NCBI GenBank assembly: GCA_937922045.1
Contig: CAKZXA010000042.1
Span: forward strand, 31,973-95,972
Source: an uncultured Acidimicrobiales bacterium
GTDB lineage: Bacteria; Actinomycetota; Acidimicrobiia; Acidimicrobiales; SZUA-35
Length of the DNA: 64,000 nt
Reading direction: 5' to 3'
The notes under the pieces were generated by a model. It did not search any database. It had not been told where the DNA came from and saw nothing but the letters and a program-made list of their open reading frames with translations. Shown here piece by piece: positions 32,579 through 42,322 of this stretch (position 1 is its first letter; every line of letters starts with the position of its first letter). The position numbers and the translations under genes were made by a program.

Positions 32579-35500
32579 GTGAGTTCTTCGTTCACCCACC
32601 TTCACGTCCACACCGAGTACTCGATGCTCGACGGCGCCTCTCGTTTGGACGAATTGGTGGCGAAGGCAGCCGCAGATGGCATGCCAGCACTCGGCATCAC
32701 CGATCACGGCAACATGTACGGCGTGCTCGATTTTTACCGGGCGTGTAAGAAGCATGAGATCAACCCGGTTATCGGCTGCGAGCTCTATCAGGCCGACGAG
32801 TCGCGCGAGGAGCGCCCCAGTCGGCGCGGCCGACTCGACGATTCGGGCGGCAGCACCGACGGTGGTAAGAAGCTCTACTACCACTTGATCGCCCTGGCTG
32901 AGAACAACACCGGCTACAAGAATCTTATTCAGCTAGCGTCCCGGGCTTACATGGAGGGGTACTACTACAAGCCTCGGGTCGATTGGGAGGTGTTGGCCGA
33001 CCACAGCGAGGGCGTGATGGTGACCACCGGCTGTCTCGGCGGCCATGTGCTCCAGTCGCTGATGAATGGCAACAAGCGTGAGGCCTTGGAGAAGGCAGCT
33101 CGGCTGCAAGATATCTTCGGCCGCGACAACATGTTTGTTGAGCTACAGGACCACGGCATTCCGGCCCAGCTTGAGACCAACCCCCAGCTCTTGGAGATCG
33201 CTCGCAAGATCAAGGCGCCGATCATCGTCACCAACGATTCCCACTACACCGACGAGGCCGATCACGACGCCCACGACGCCCTGTTGTGCGTCCAAACCGG
33301 TTCGTTGATGAGCGATCCTGATCGCTTCAAGTTCGAAGGCAACCAGCATTACCTGAAGACTGCACAGGAGATGCGCCATCAGTGGGCTGAACTCCCTGAA
33401 GCCTGTGACAACACCCTGTGGATCGCCGAGCGGGCCAACGTTGAGATCGAGTTCGGTCAGCCCCTGCTGCCCGAGTTCCCCATTCCGGAAGGCTTCGAAG
33501 GCTCCGACGACTACCTGCTCCATCTCACGATGGAAGGGGCAAAGAAGCGGTGGGGTTCCAAGCTCGACGATCGCGTTACCGAACGCCTTGTCTACGAGCT
33601 CGACGTCATAAAGAACATGGGGTTCAGCTCCTACTTCCTGATCACCTGGGATCTGATCCGACACGCCCGCGACGCCAATATCCGGGTTGGTCCTGGCCGT
33701 GGGTCCGCTGCTGGCTGCGCCGTTGCGTATTGTCTGTGGATCACCGATCTCGACCCGATCGAATACGACCTTCTGTTCGAGCGTTTCCTGAATCCGTCCC
33801 GTATCTCGATGCCCGACATCGACATGGACTTCGACTCCCGCTATCGGGACGAGATGATTCGCTATGCAGCCGAGCGCTATGGCCGCGATCACGTTGCCCA
33901 GATCGTAACGTTCTCCCAGATCAAGGCTCGGGCCGCGGTGCGTGATGCGGCGCGGGTTCTTGGCTTTCCTTACGCGGTCGGCGACAAGGTGGCCAAGGCC
34001 ATGCCGCCGCTGGTCATGGGTCGAGACACGCCCCTCAAGTACTGCCTTGAGGAGAGCGAGAAGTACGCGGATGGCTACAAGGCCGCAGCCGAACTCAGGT
34101 CGATGGTCGATACCGATCCGACCGTTGCCGACGTGGTTCGCGTGGCCCGTGGTCTCGAAGGTCTCCGCCGTCAAGACGGCATCCACGCAGCGGCAGTGGT
34201 AATTACCAAGGATCCGCTAACCGACTATCTGCCCATCCAGCGCAAGCCGGAGGCGGGCAAAGATATCTCCGAAGCGCCGGTCGTCACCCAGTACGAGATG
34301 CATGGGGTGGAGGATCTAGGCCTGCTAAAGATGGACTTCCTCGGGCTGCGGAACCTCGATGTGATCTCCGACGCCTTAGCCCTCATCAAGGAGGTTCATG
34401 GGATCGAGGTCGACATCGATCGGGTCGATCTCGCCGATGAGAAGACCTTTGAGCTTCTGTGCGATGGCCAGACCATCGGCGTCTTCCAGCTCGAATCGTC
34501 GCCCATGCGAGCCCTGATGCGCTCCATGGCGCCGACCGACTTCGAAGACGTCGCCGCCCTGGTCGCCCTCTACCGGCCTGGTCCGATGGCGGCCAACATG
34601 CACAACGACTACGCCGATCGCAAGAACGGGCGCAAGCCGATCGAACAACTGCATCCTGACGCCGAAGAGATCCTTGGCGACACCTATGGCCTGATGATCT
34701 ATCAGGAACAGATGATGCGGATGAGCCAGAAGTTCGCCGACTACTCGCTGGCGGATGCCGACAACTTGCGTAAGGCGGCGGGCAAGAAGATCCGCGAGCT
34801 TATGGCCAAGGAGAAGACGAAGTTCGTCGAGGGTTGCGAGACGTCGGGCTATGGCGTCGAGTTTGGCGAGAAGCTGTTCACCATTATCGAAGGCTTCGCT
34901 GACTATGCCTTTAACAAGAGCCACTCCTATGGCTACGGCTTCGTCAGTTTCCAGACCGCCTTTCTCAAGGCGAACTATCCGGTCGAGTATCTGGCCTGCC
35001 TGCTCACGAGCGTCAAGCACAATCTCGATAAGGCCGGCATCTATCTGAACGAATGTCGTCAGATGAAGATCACCGTTCTCGTCCCGGACGTGAACCGGTC
35101 CGACATGGACTTCACCTCCATTCCTGACCCAGAGGGTGGAGAGCTCAACTCGATAGCGTTTGGTCTATCGGCTGTGCGGAACGTGGGGGAGGGCCTGGTC
35201 GAGCTGATTCTCCAGGAGCGGACAGCCAACGGAGCGTTCACCTCGTTCATCGATTTCTGCGAACGGGTTGACTACCAGGTTTTGAACAAGCGAACGATCG
35301 AGTCGCTGATCAAGGCTGGAGCTTTCGACTCCCTCGGTCATCCACGCAAAGGCCTGCTCCTGGTTTATGAGGCCATCATCGACCACACCGTGTCGGCTCG
35401 CCGGCAACACGACATGGGCGTGCAGACGCTGTTTGGCGCCATGGGCGATGATGACACCGGGCCGAGCTTTGATGATCGTCCCCAGATCGCTGAGGAGACC

Positions 35501-36124
35501 TTCGAGAAGAGCCAGCGGTTGGCCTTCGAGAAGGAGATGCTCGGCCTCTACGTCTCCGATCACCCACTCATGGGTCTCGACGGGGCCCTGAGCCGCAAGG
35601 CTGACACCTCGATAGCGGACCTCGGCGAAGGAGAAGACGGGCAAATGGTCGCCGTCGGCGGCGTGGTCACGGGGCTGCAGAAGAAATGGACGCGCAAGGG
35701 AGATTTGATGGCGGTACTCACGCTTGAAGACCTCACCGATGGGGTCGAAACCATGATCTTTCCGCGGACCTTCGCTGACTACGGTCACCTGCTTGAGGAC
35801 GATCGCATCGTGGTAATACGGGGTCGAGTAGACAAACGCGACGACTCACCGAAACTCATGGCTCAGTCGATCGAGGTGTTCGAAGCTGAGTTACTGGGAT
35901 CGGCGCCACCGCTCCGCCTTGAGGTTCGTCCCGATCAGTTGTCGGACGCTCTGATCGGCAAGCTCAAAACGATCTTGGTCGACCACGAAGGCGAGTCGCC
36001 AGTGTTCATCCACCTGAGCGACTCCAAGGCGATCAAGCTGTCTGATGCCTATTGCGTCGACACCTCAAACGGCCTTGTGCCTGAGCTGCGAGTGCTGCTC
36101 GGCGAACACTGCGTCGTGGTGTAA
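32579..36124 (+). CDS. dnaE: DNA polymerase III alpha subunit DnaE (DnaE1 type)
   Basis: Replicative polymerase. The 1181-residue protein begins with the PHP domain (THLHVHTEYSMLDGASR, ITDHGNMYG), has the polymerase palm with GPGRGSAAG and PDIDMDF (catalytic D413 and D415), the tandem HhH region, and a C-terminal OB-fold (VAVGGVVTGLQKKWTRKG). PHP metal residues look intact, as in mycobacterial DnaE1, where this domain proofreads. GTG at 32579 gives the expected N-terminus VSSSFTHLH. The position after rluD and other housekeeping genes matches other actinobacteria. Confidence 0.97.
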   Translation: MSSSFTHLHVHTEYSMLDGASRLDELVAKAAADGMPALGITDHGNMYGVLDFYRACKKHEINPVIGCELYQADESREERPSRRGRLDDSGGSTDGGKKLYYHLIALAENNTGYKNLIQLASRAYMEGYYYKPRVDWEVLADHSEGVMVTTGCLGGHVLQSLMNGNKREALEKAARLQDIFGRDNMFVELQDHGIPAQLETNPQLLEIARKIKAPIIVTNDSHYTDEADHDAHDALLCVQTGSLMSDPDRFKFEGNQHYLKTAQEMRHQWAELPEACDNTLWIAERANVEIEFGQPLLPEFPIPEGFEGSDDYLLHLTMEGAKKRWGSKLDDRVTERLVYELDVIKNMGFSSYFLITWDLIRHARDANIRVGPGRGSAAGCAVAYCLWITDLDPIEYDLLFERFLNPSRISMPDIDMDFDSRYRDEMIRYAAERYGRDHVAQIVTFSQIKARAAVRDAARVLGFPYAVGDKVAKAMPPLVMGRDTPLKYCLEESEKYADGYKAAAELRSMVDTDPTVADVVRVARGLEGLRRQDGIHAAAVVITKDPLTDYLPIQRKPEAGKDISEAPVVTQYEMHGVEDLGLLKMDFLGLRNLDVISDALALIKEVHGIEVDIDRVDLADEKTFELLCDGQTIGVFQLESSPMRALMRSMAPTDFEDVAALVALYRPGPMAANMHNDYADRKNGRKPIEQLHPDAEEILGDTYGLMIYQEQMMRMSQKFADYSLADADNLRKAAGKKIRELMAKEKTKFVEGCETSGYGVEFGEKLFTIIEGFADYAFNKSHSYGYGFVSFQTAFLKANYPVEYLACLLTSVKHNLDKAGIYLNECRQMKITVLVPDVNRSDMDFTSIPDPEGGELNSIAFGLSAVRNVGEGLVELILQERTANGAFTSFIDFCERVDYQVLNKRTIESLIKAGAFDSLGHPRKGLLLVYEAIIDHTVSARRQHDMGVQTLFGAMGDDDTGPSFDDRPQIAEETFEKSQRLAFEKEMLGLYVSDHPLMGLDGALSRKADTSIADLGEGEDGQMVAVGGVVTGLQKKWTRKGDLMAVLTLEDLTDGVETMIFPRTFADYGHLLEDDRIVVIRGRVDKRDDSPKLMAQSIEVFEAELLGSAPPLRLEVRPDQLSDALIGKLKTILVDHEGESPVFIHLSDSKAIKLSDAYCVDTSNGLVPELRVLLGEHCVVV

Positions 36125-36143
36125 ACGTCCTGGTGTAAACGTC
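36117..36143 (+). repeat. 13-bp direct repeat across the dnaE stop
   Basis: TGGTGTAAACGTC occurs at 36117-36129 (including the TAA stop) and again at 36131-36143, a 14-bp period. A short hairpin GGAGC-GTC-GCTCC follows at 36153-36165, before the end of the convergent glycosyltransferase. Probably a small tandem duplication; the hairpin could act as a weak terminator. Confidence 0.55.
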
Positions 36144-36184
36144 GCGGGGTAGGGAGCGTCGCTCCTCGTGAGCAAACGCTCCGC

Positions 36185-37174
36185 CTAGTTATGGTTGAGC
36201 TTCTTGCCGAGCGCTCCCAGAACCATGCCGACCGACTGCAGCCCGTAGGCCAGGGCATAGCGAAACTGGGGCGGTTCACGACGTGCAAGGCGCCCGAACG
36301 GGCGGCCAACGGCTGAGAGTCCTCGTTTGGCGGCCCGGGCCACGAGACGACCCCTTCCGTCCCGACCGGAGCGAAGGTTGGTGACAGCTTCGGTATTGCC
36401 ATGCCAGAGACAGCGTCGGAGCTGGTAGCTATAGGTGGCTCGCGATGGTGGTTCGAGCTCCCAGTTCACCGCATGGTGGCTGTAGTGGGCTTTGAGGCCA
36501 GATGACAGAGCGGTTCGGTAAAACACCATGTCCTCGCCGCCGGATGCTCCGAGATCGGTAGAGAAGCGGACGTCTGGATGCTCACGTAGGAACTTGGTAC
36601 TGATGACCGAATTGGCGGTCTGGAGGTCTTCGACCTGTTGTCCGTCTGGCTTTTCCGGTGTGCCCCAGAGCTCGGAGAAGGGCTGATCGAAGAGCCAGGC
36701 TGGAGAGTCTTCGGGAAAGCGAGCGTAAACGGGGGCGGTCACGGCGTCGGCGTCCTGCTCGGCCTGGACTCGCATAAGTTCGGTTAGCCACTCGACGACG
36801 ACGATCTGGTCGTCGTCGACCATCGCCACCCAATCGGCGAGCTCCATGGCTGCCTCGACACCGGTATTTCTCGCGATGGCGATATTGCCGGATGAGCTTC
36901 GTCGGTAATGCAGGCCGAGGGGGAAGTCGAGCGTCGAGTTGTCGACGACGGAACGAGCTGACCCATCGGCATTGTCGTCGACGACGACAACAGCAAGTTC
37001 GATCTCGGGCATCGCGTTGTGAGCGGATACCGAAAGTGATTCCAGCATCCTGGCCAAGGCCTCATTTCGCTGGTACGTACACACGTAGACGGCGACGCTT
37101 TTCGGCGTGGCAGGCGTAGGTGGGTCCACGCTTGTACGTTCGGATGGTTGGGGCAGGCCGCTGGCTGTAGGCAC
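36185..37174 (-). CDS. Glycosyltransferase family 2 (ExoM-like)
   Basis: Predicted inverting GT-A glycosyltransferase, 329 residues. VAVYVCTYQRNEALARMLESL opens the nucleotide-binding fold, VVVDDNADGS and MVDDDQ provide the acidic metal site, and GGEDMVFYRTA the acceptor/base region. The C-terminal 70 residues are basic and may touch the membrane. It resembles succinoglycan-type ExoM enzymes; sugar and linkage are unknown. First gene of the polysaccharide region and convergent to dnaE. The upstream 291-nt gap to the flippase shows no further gene. Confidence 0.85.
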   Translation of the reverse strand: MPTASGLPQPSERTSVDPPTPATPKSVAVYVCTYQRNEALARMLESLSVSAHNAMPEIELAVVVVDDNADGSARSVVDNSTLDFPLGLHYRRSSSGNIAIARNTGVEAAMELADWVAMVDDDQIVVVEWLTELMRVQAEQDADAVTAPVYARFPEDSPAWLFDQPFSELWGTPEKPDGQQVEDLQTANSVISTKFLREHPDVRFSTDLGASGGEDMVFYRTALSSGLKAHYSHHAVNWELEPPSRATYSYQLRRCLWHGNTEAVTNLRSGRDGRGRLVARAAKRGLSAVGRPFGRLARREPPQFRYALAYGLQSVGMVLGALGKKLNHN

Positions 37175-37465
37175 AAGGCAGCATACGAATTCGAACCGCC
37201 CAATTGCACGTCAGAGGGTGTCGACGAACTCCTGAACCTCACACTGGACGTCCTGACGATAGACTCGTGCAGGCGAGTCAAGCTGAGCCCGACCGAGCAG
37301 AATGGTGGATCCAACATGACGCTGGGAGCGAATCGGCAACCGCATTCTCGGCCTTTGGTTGGGACACGAAGTAGTTGGGCGAACAATCGGAGTGCGTTGA
37401 AGCTGAATCCATCGAGTTCTGTCCCGTCGACACCACCTGAGTGGCTGTAAGTCCGAGACTGGAAC

Positions 37466-38854
37466 ATGACGACGTCTAATGACCAAGGTCCGAGGGGGTT
37501 GATGTCTCGGCTTTGGCGCGCCTTCGATGGCCTCGGTGCGGACACCGCCTGGACCCTGGTGCACGATCTCCTGGCCATGGTTGTGGCCTTCACGTCATTC
37601 ATGATGCTGATCCGTGTGTTCTCGCCCCAAACCATGGGCGGTGTCTACGCGATCTATGCCCTTGTCGGCCCGTTGAGCTCCTTGACATTCGCTGGCCCTG
37701 GGCTTGCCCTTCTCCAGCGCAGAATTCGGTTCAACGATTCCCTCGACGACATCGTGCGGTCGTTCATGTCGGTGAGCCTGCTGCTCGGCATCGCCACCGC
37801 CTCTTTCGCTGTCGCCTTTGCTTTCTGGAAGATCGACCAGCTCACCAATCTTGAGATCGTGCTCATCGTCATCAGTGAGCTTTTTGCCAACTCGATGATC
37901 TTTGTGTGCTCGATGTTGACGCAGGCAGCTGTCAGCTACCCGGCGATGATCCGAGTTCGGCTGGTCGTTGTGGCCCTCAAGCTGATCGTTTTGGTGGCCC
38001 TGTTCACATCGGGAAATCTCACCATTCGAAACATGGCGCTTGGCTATGTGATCTTTTACGGTGCCTACGCTCTCTGGCTCCTGTTCCGCTACCTGCCGAG
38101 CATCGGGTGTCCGGTCCGTCTAGGCCGTCCGACCGAGACTGCGGTAAAGACCAGTGCGACGTTCGCCCTGCCGATCGCAGCCGCCAACCTGCAGCTCGAT
38201 GGCGACAAGCTGGCCCTGAATAGCATGGGCTTTCAGACTCAGGCCGGGCTCTACGGCGCTGCCTATCGCGTGGTGCATTTTGGCGCTCTACCCATACGCG
38301 TCATCGGACAGGCCGCCTTCCACCGCTTTCTGGCTGATGATGAGGACGGCGCCGCAGGGCAGCTGAGGAAGGCGGCAAAGCTATCGGCCTTCATGTTCCT
38401 GGTCGCTCTGATCACGTCTGGGGCGATCGCCATCATCGCTGCCACCCCCCTGATTGACATGGTTCTCGAAGATGAGTTCAGCGAGGCAAAGAGCATGTTG
38501 CCCTGGCTGCTACTTTCGCTGCCGATGCTGGCTCTCAGCGGCACACCGATGAACGGACTTCTCGGGCTTGGACGCGATAAGGAGCGGGCCGCAGTCTTCA
38601 TCTCGGCCGCCATCCTCTCGGTTGCCCTCTACCTGCTTCTCATCCCAACCCGGGGTTGGCAGGGAGCGGTCGCCGCCACCTTAGGCAGCGAGGCCTACCT
38701 CGCCATCGCTAGCTGGATGGCGATGGTTCACTACCAGCGCATCTCCGATCGGGAAGACCGATCGGTTGATCCCGACCCGCCGGGCGGCGGGCCGATCGAG
38801 GCTGATGCGGGCCCAGCCGGGGAGTCAATCGCTGAGGCGAATCTACCCGCTTAG
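37466..38854 (+). CDS. Wzx-like polysaccharide flippase/exporter
   Basis: A 462-residue integral membrane protein with about twelve hydrophobic helices, starting near residue 30, of the MATE/Wzx (polysaccharide biosynthesis) superfamily. It would move a lipid-linked repeat unit across the membrane. The C-terminal 40 residues are polar and Pro/Gly/Asp-rich. ATG at 37466. Its TAG stop overlaps the TAA stop of the convergent GT4 gene by 3 nt (within TTAG). A second flippase of the same class is at 52350-53630. Confidence 0.85.
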   Translation: MTTSNDQGPRGLMSRLWRAFDGLGADTAWTLVHDLLAMVVAFTSFMMLIRVFSPQTMGGVYAIYALVGPLSSLTFAGPGLALLQRRIRFNDSLDDIVRSFMSVSLLLGIATASFAVAFAFWKIDQLTNLEIVLIVISELFANSMIFVCSMLTQAAVSYPAMIRVRLVVVALKLIVLVALFTSGNLTIRNMALGYVIFYGAYALWLLFRYLPSIGCPVRLGRPTETAVKTSATFALPIAAANLQLDGDKLALNSMGFQTQAGLYGAAYRVVHFGALPIRVIGQAAFHRFLADDEDGAAGQLRKAAKLSAFMFLVALITSGAIAIIAATPLIDMVLEDEFSEAKSMLPWLLLSLPMLALSGTPMNGLLGLGRDKERAAVFISAAILSVALYLLLIPTRGWQGAVAATLGSEAYLAIASWMAMVHYQRISDREDRSVDPDPPGGGPIEADAGPAGESIAEANLPA

Positions 38855-40167
38855 GCGCTTTCGAGCTTTCCCTCACCAGGGGAGAGCGCAGCCGGTCGGG
38901 TTGGTGAGGGTAGCGAGCCCAGCGAATCGACGAAGAGTTGGCCGAGGCGAGCAGATTCGTTGGCTGAATCGAATTCGTCGAGCACCATCTTGCGTCCGGC
39001 CTGGCCCAAGCTCGAACGGAGTTCGGGATCGACGATAAGTCGATCGAGCGCCTCTACAAGCGCGTCGAGATGGCCAGGAGGAACGACGAGACCGCTGACG
39101 CCGTCAACCACGAGCTCTTGTACTCCGCCAACCCGGGTCGCCACGGCTGCAAGCTCCGCGGCTAACGCTTCCATCAAGACGACCGGGAGCCCCTCGGCGA
39201 AGCTGGCGAGAACGAAGACGTCGGACTCGGCGAGATGGGCAGACACCTCGTCCTGTGATCGGGCGCCAACGAAGGTCACGGTCTCGCCAAGGCCGAGCTT
39301 GACCGCTTGAGCCTCGAAGGAGGCGCGGTCGGGCCCATCGCCGACGATCGTTAGCGACAGATTGGTGTGCCGTTTGTTGAGCTGGACCAGCGCATCGAAC
39401 AACACGCCAATGCCCTTGCTTTCGACAATCCGGCCGACGAAGAGCAGACGCGTGCCCTGCCCTTTGTGTTCGACCGGCTGGATACGGGCGGGTTCCACGC
39501 CGCAATGAACGATGTGGAGCTTGTTGTGATCGGTGGTGTCGGCCAGGTACGCGGCCTGGCTCCGAGCGAAGTAGCTGATCGTGTTGACGAAGGCCGCTTG
39601 CCGAATCTTCTCGGCGACGTCCCAGGTGTGGGCCTCGAAGAAGATGGCGGCCCCGTGCAACGTGAAGGAGAAGGGGAACCCACCGGCCTTAGCGGCCAGC
39701 ATGGCCACACTGCAGCTCGAATCTCCGAAGTGGTTGTGAAGATGATCGATGCCTCGGGCTCGAACCTGATCGGCGAGGAGCACGGCTTCCACGAAGTAGA
39801 CGACTTGGTAGACGGAGCCCCGAACACCTGGTCGTCGTGTTCGCCAGGCGAGACGGGCGGCTGACAAATAGCGACCAGGGGAGCGAAACAGCGTGCGGAG
39901 GTGGGCCCCGACCAGCGCCGGCGATTTCGCTTGTTCGAGCAGGTAGGAGGTCGTGGCTTGGCCCTCTCGCTGCTCGACGCCAACAAGATGCTCTTCGCCG
40001 GGTCGCCGAACCGAAAAGGTGACGACCTCGAAACCTTGCTGGCGTAGACCGGCGATTTCTCGCTGGATCCAAGTATCGGTCGCCCTCGGAAACTCGCCCG
40101 TCAGGTAGCCGATGGTAGGAAGCTGTGATTTCGATTTGGAGGCTTGGATTGGAGAGTCTCCGATCAC
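38851..40167 (-). CDS. Glycosyltransferase family 4
   Basis: Retaining GT-B glycosyltransferase of about 438 residues. The acceptor half contains TGEFPRATDTWIQREI and HLHNHFGDSS. The donor half has RLLFVGRIVESKGIGVLFDAL (split Rossmann start) and FVLASFAEGLPVVLMEALA, the E-x7-E nucleotide-sugar motif. GTG at 40167 overlaps the stop of the upstream epimerase gene (GTGA), so the start is well fixed. Frames extending to 40386 would lie inside the epimerase. Acceptor and donor unknown. Confidence 0.9.
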   Translation of the reverse strand: MIGDSPIQASKSKSQLPTIGYLTGEFPRATDTWIQREIAGLRQQGFEVVTFSVRRPGEEHLVGVEQREGQATTSYLLEQAKSPALVGAHLRTLFRSPGRYLSAARLAWRTRRPGVRGSVYQVVYFVEAVLLADQVRARGIDHLHNHFGDSSCSVAMLAAKAGGFPFSFTLHGAAIFFEAHTWDVAEKIRQAAFVNTISYFARSQAAYLADTTDHNKLHIVHCGVEPARIQPVEHKGQGTRLLFVGRIVESKGIGVLFDALVQLNKRHTNLSLTIVGDGPDRASFEAQAVKLGLGETVTFVGARSQDEVSAHLAESDVFVLASFAEGLPVVLMEALAAELAAVATRVGGVQELVVDGVSGLVVPPGHLDALVEALDRLIVDPELRSSLGQAGRKMVLDEFDSANESARLGQLFVDSLGSLPSPTRPAALSPGEGKLESA

Positions 40168-41171
40168 GTTGTCACCTCGGTCGAGCTCAGCTCGATTGCT
40201 TCGTCGAGGGAGCGGCGAGGCACCCATCCCAAGAGGTCTTTCGCCTTGGCGTTTGTGTAGTTCAGCGGTTTGAACCGTGCATGCAGCCGATCGGGAACGG
40301 CGATTCCTGGGAACTTGGCTCGGCCGTTCAGTAGGACTTGATTGCCCTTCTTCAGGGCGGATGCTGCCGCGTTCATCGCCGGCCACGGCACCTGGATCGA
40401 TTGAGGCACGTCGATCCGAGCGGCAACCTTGGTTGCGTAGTCGCTTTGAGTTGGCAGGTTGTCGTCGACGATGTTAATCACTTCACCGTTTACACGGTGA
40501 GGTGCATCGTGCAAGACCTCGGCCGCCAGAACGATGGCGTCGGCACAGTTGTCAACGAAGGTCAGAGGGAGGGTGGCCTTTGACCCGATTTTGAGGAACC
40601 TTGGGCCCATCTCGGCACCGAGCAGGGCATGCCAGAGGTTGTCGCGGCCATAGATCATGCCTGGCCGCAGAATTACCAGCTGATTGTCGTCTTTTTCCGC
40701 GAACGCTCGATAGAGATCTTCTTGGATCAGTTTTGTCTGGGCGTACTCGTCTCGAAGCTTCGGCGTTTGGTCGGTCGGTGACGATTCGTCGACCAGGTCT
40801 CCCGGCTTGAGGGCGAGGTAGTCATAGACAGAGAACGTGCTGATCCCGATCAATCGTTTGACGCCGGCCGTTTCCATCGCTGCCAGCAGGTTTTCCGTGG
40901 CCACGACCGTGCCGGCGAACTGGGTGGCGAAGTCTCCGGCCTTGGCCGCGGCAAGGTGGATGACGATGTCGACATCTTCTAGGGAGTCGGCCAGGCCATC
41001 TATCGATCTCAGATCGACGCGAGCCTCGCTGATCCGGCCCGTGCCGTGATCATCGAGCTGGTGTTTGCTGGCAGGCCTCACGACGGCGCAAACCTCGTGG
41101 CCCGCCTGCAGAGCTTGGTGGACGACGGCTGAACCAACGAATCCAGTCGCGCCGGTTATGTAGATCTTCAT
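40164..41171 (-). CDS. NAD-dependent epimerase/dehydratase (extended SDR)
   Basis: A 335-residue Rossmann enzyme: GATGFVG (7-13) binds NAD(P), STFSVYDYL carries the Ser, and YAQTK gives catalytic Tyr143 and Lys147. RPGMIYG follows the active site as usual. Likely modifies a nucleotide sugar or a lipid-linked sugar for the polysaccharide. It forms an operon with the upstream Gfo/Idh/MocA oxidoreductase (11-nt gap) and the downstream GT4 (4-nt overlap). Oxidoreductase, epimerase and transferase together suggest a tailored sugar made and added by one operon. Confidence 0.88.
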   Translation of the reverse strand: MKIYITGATGFVGSAVVHQALQAGHEVCAVVRPASKHQLDDHGTGRISEARVDLRSIDGLADSLEDVDIVIHLAAAKAGDFATQFAGTVVATENLLAAMETAGVKRLIGISTFSVYDYLALKPGDLVDESSPTDQTPKLRDEYAQTKLIQEDLYRAFAEKDDNQLVILRPGMIYGRDNLWHALLGAEMGPRFLKIGSKATLPLTFVDNCADAIVLAAEVLHDAPHRVNGEVINIVDDNLPTQSDYATKVAARIDVPQSIQVPWPAMNAAASALKKGNQVLLNGRAKFPGIAVPDRLHARFKPLNYTNAKAKDLLGWVPRRSLDEAIELSSTEVTT

Positions 41172-41182
41172 TGGTAGGCCCC

Positions 41183-42322
41183 TTAGATCCGAACCTTGTC
41201 GGCAATGATCGAGTCGACCAGCCGTGAGGTGGCCCGCATGTCTGAGACGGTCACCGGGAGTTCTCCACCGGTTGCTAGCGCTTCGTAGGTCATGGCGAGC
41301 ATGCGATGCAGCCCTTCGTAGGGGGTGCGTTGCATGATTTTGCGACCAACGTTGGCCACACCGTCGCGGAAGAGGCTGGCTCCGTTGACCACGTGATTGA
41401 CGATCGGCGAGAGCTGTCCGCCGCCGGAACGGGGCATGACGACTCGGATGTTTGGCTGAAAGAGGTCGGTCTCGGCCCAGCCATCGGAACCGTATACCCG
41501 CAGCGAGAACTGGTCTGGTCCGGCGCCGGCATCGAATCGGAGTCGGCCATGAACCGGTCCCTCTGGACCGGTTCCGATCAGGAGAGCATCGAGGTTGTCA
41601 TAGCGAAAAAGGGGATTCTCATCGTGATTGCTCCAGGCCGCGGCGATGCGATCGAAGTGCACACCTTTGGCGAAGTGAAGGAGCAGATAGGCGAAGTGGG
41701 TCGTGAAGTCATGAATGACCCCAGCGGGGAGTTGGTGGATCGGGCTCGGAAGGTTTGGGTCACCAAACCGGCCGGCTGGATCGGTTACCGGGAGAGCGAT
41801 GCGTACCTCGACCTCGCGAAGCGTGCCGAGCTTTCCGGAGCTGAGCGCTTCGGCTAGTTCTTCGGTTCCTGCGTTGAATCGATAGTTGTGGCTTTCCATC
41901 ACCCGTCGATCGGCGCCAGCGGCGATGTCGAGCAGGGCGTCGAGCTCGGCGCTCGTCGTCGTGATGGGCTTCTCACAGATCACGTGGCTTCCAGCCTGCA
42001 GACAGGCCGTGGCAAGCGGTACATGACTCGTTGGCGGGGTGAGAATATGAACGACCTCGGGCTTGGCCTCGGCGAGCATCGTGTTGAGGTTGGTGAAGGC
42101 TTCGGCTTCGCCGTAGGTGCGCGCCGCGTACTGAGCCGAGACCGGTGAGAGGTCGCAGACCCCGACGAGCTGAGCGTGGTGGACAGAAGTGCCGGTTAGG
42201 TGGCTTTGGCCCGAGAGGAAGGAAAGATGTTCTTTCGAAATGCCTCCGGAGCCGACAACTGCTGCCCGAAGCATTCGTTGCGCCCCGCCGGATCGTGGGC
42301 TTCCCGCGTTGGATTGTTCCAT
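41183..42322 (-). CDS. Gfo/Idh/MocA family oxidoreductase
   Basis: A 379-residue NAD(P)-dependent sugar oxidoreductase. RAAVVGSGGISKEHL (about 19-33) is the dinucleotide fold and CEKPITT (116-122) is the family lysine motif. The C-terminal half is the substrate-binding beta sheet. It leads a three-gene operon with the epimerase and GT4. Such enzymes commonly act on UDP-GlcNAc/ManNAc-derived uronic acids or inositols; the exact substrate is not readable. ATG at 42322. Confidence 0.88.
   Translation of the reverse strand: MEQSNAGSPRSGGAQRMLRAAVVGSGGISKEHLSFLSGQSHLTGTSVHHAQLVGVCDLSPVSAQYAARTYGEAEAFTNLNTMLAEAKPEVVHILTPPTSHVPLATACLQAGSHVICEKPITTTSAELDALLDIAAGADRRVMESHNYRFNAGTEELAEALSSGKLGTLREVEVRIALPVTDPAGRFGDPNLPSPIHQLPAGVIHDFTTHFAYLLLHFAKGVHFDRIAAAWSNHDENPLFRYDNLDALLIGTGPEGPVHGRLRFDAGAGPDQFSLRVYGSDGWAETDLFQPNIRVVMPRSGGGQLSPIVNHVVNGASLFRDGVANVGRKIMQRTPYEGLHRMLAMTYEALATGGELPVTVSDMRATSRLVDSIIADKVRI

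Noticed and set aside
33143..34186. 347-codon open frame opposite dnaE
   Set aside because: Antisense shadow of a highly conserved gene in high-GC DNA.
37148..37450. 100-codon plus-strand frame in the gap before the first flippase
   Set aside because: No ribosome site, no recognisable motif, starts inside the divergent GT2 gene; more likely promoter DNA.
40168..40386. N-terminal extension of the GT4 frame
   Set aside because: It lies entirely inside the epimerase gene in another frame; the GTG overlapping the epimerase stop is the natural start.
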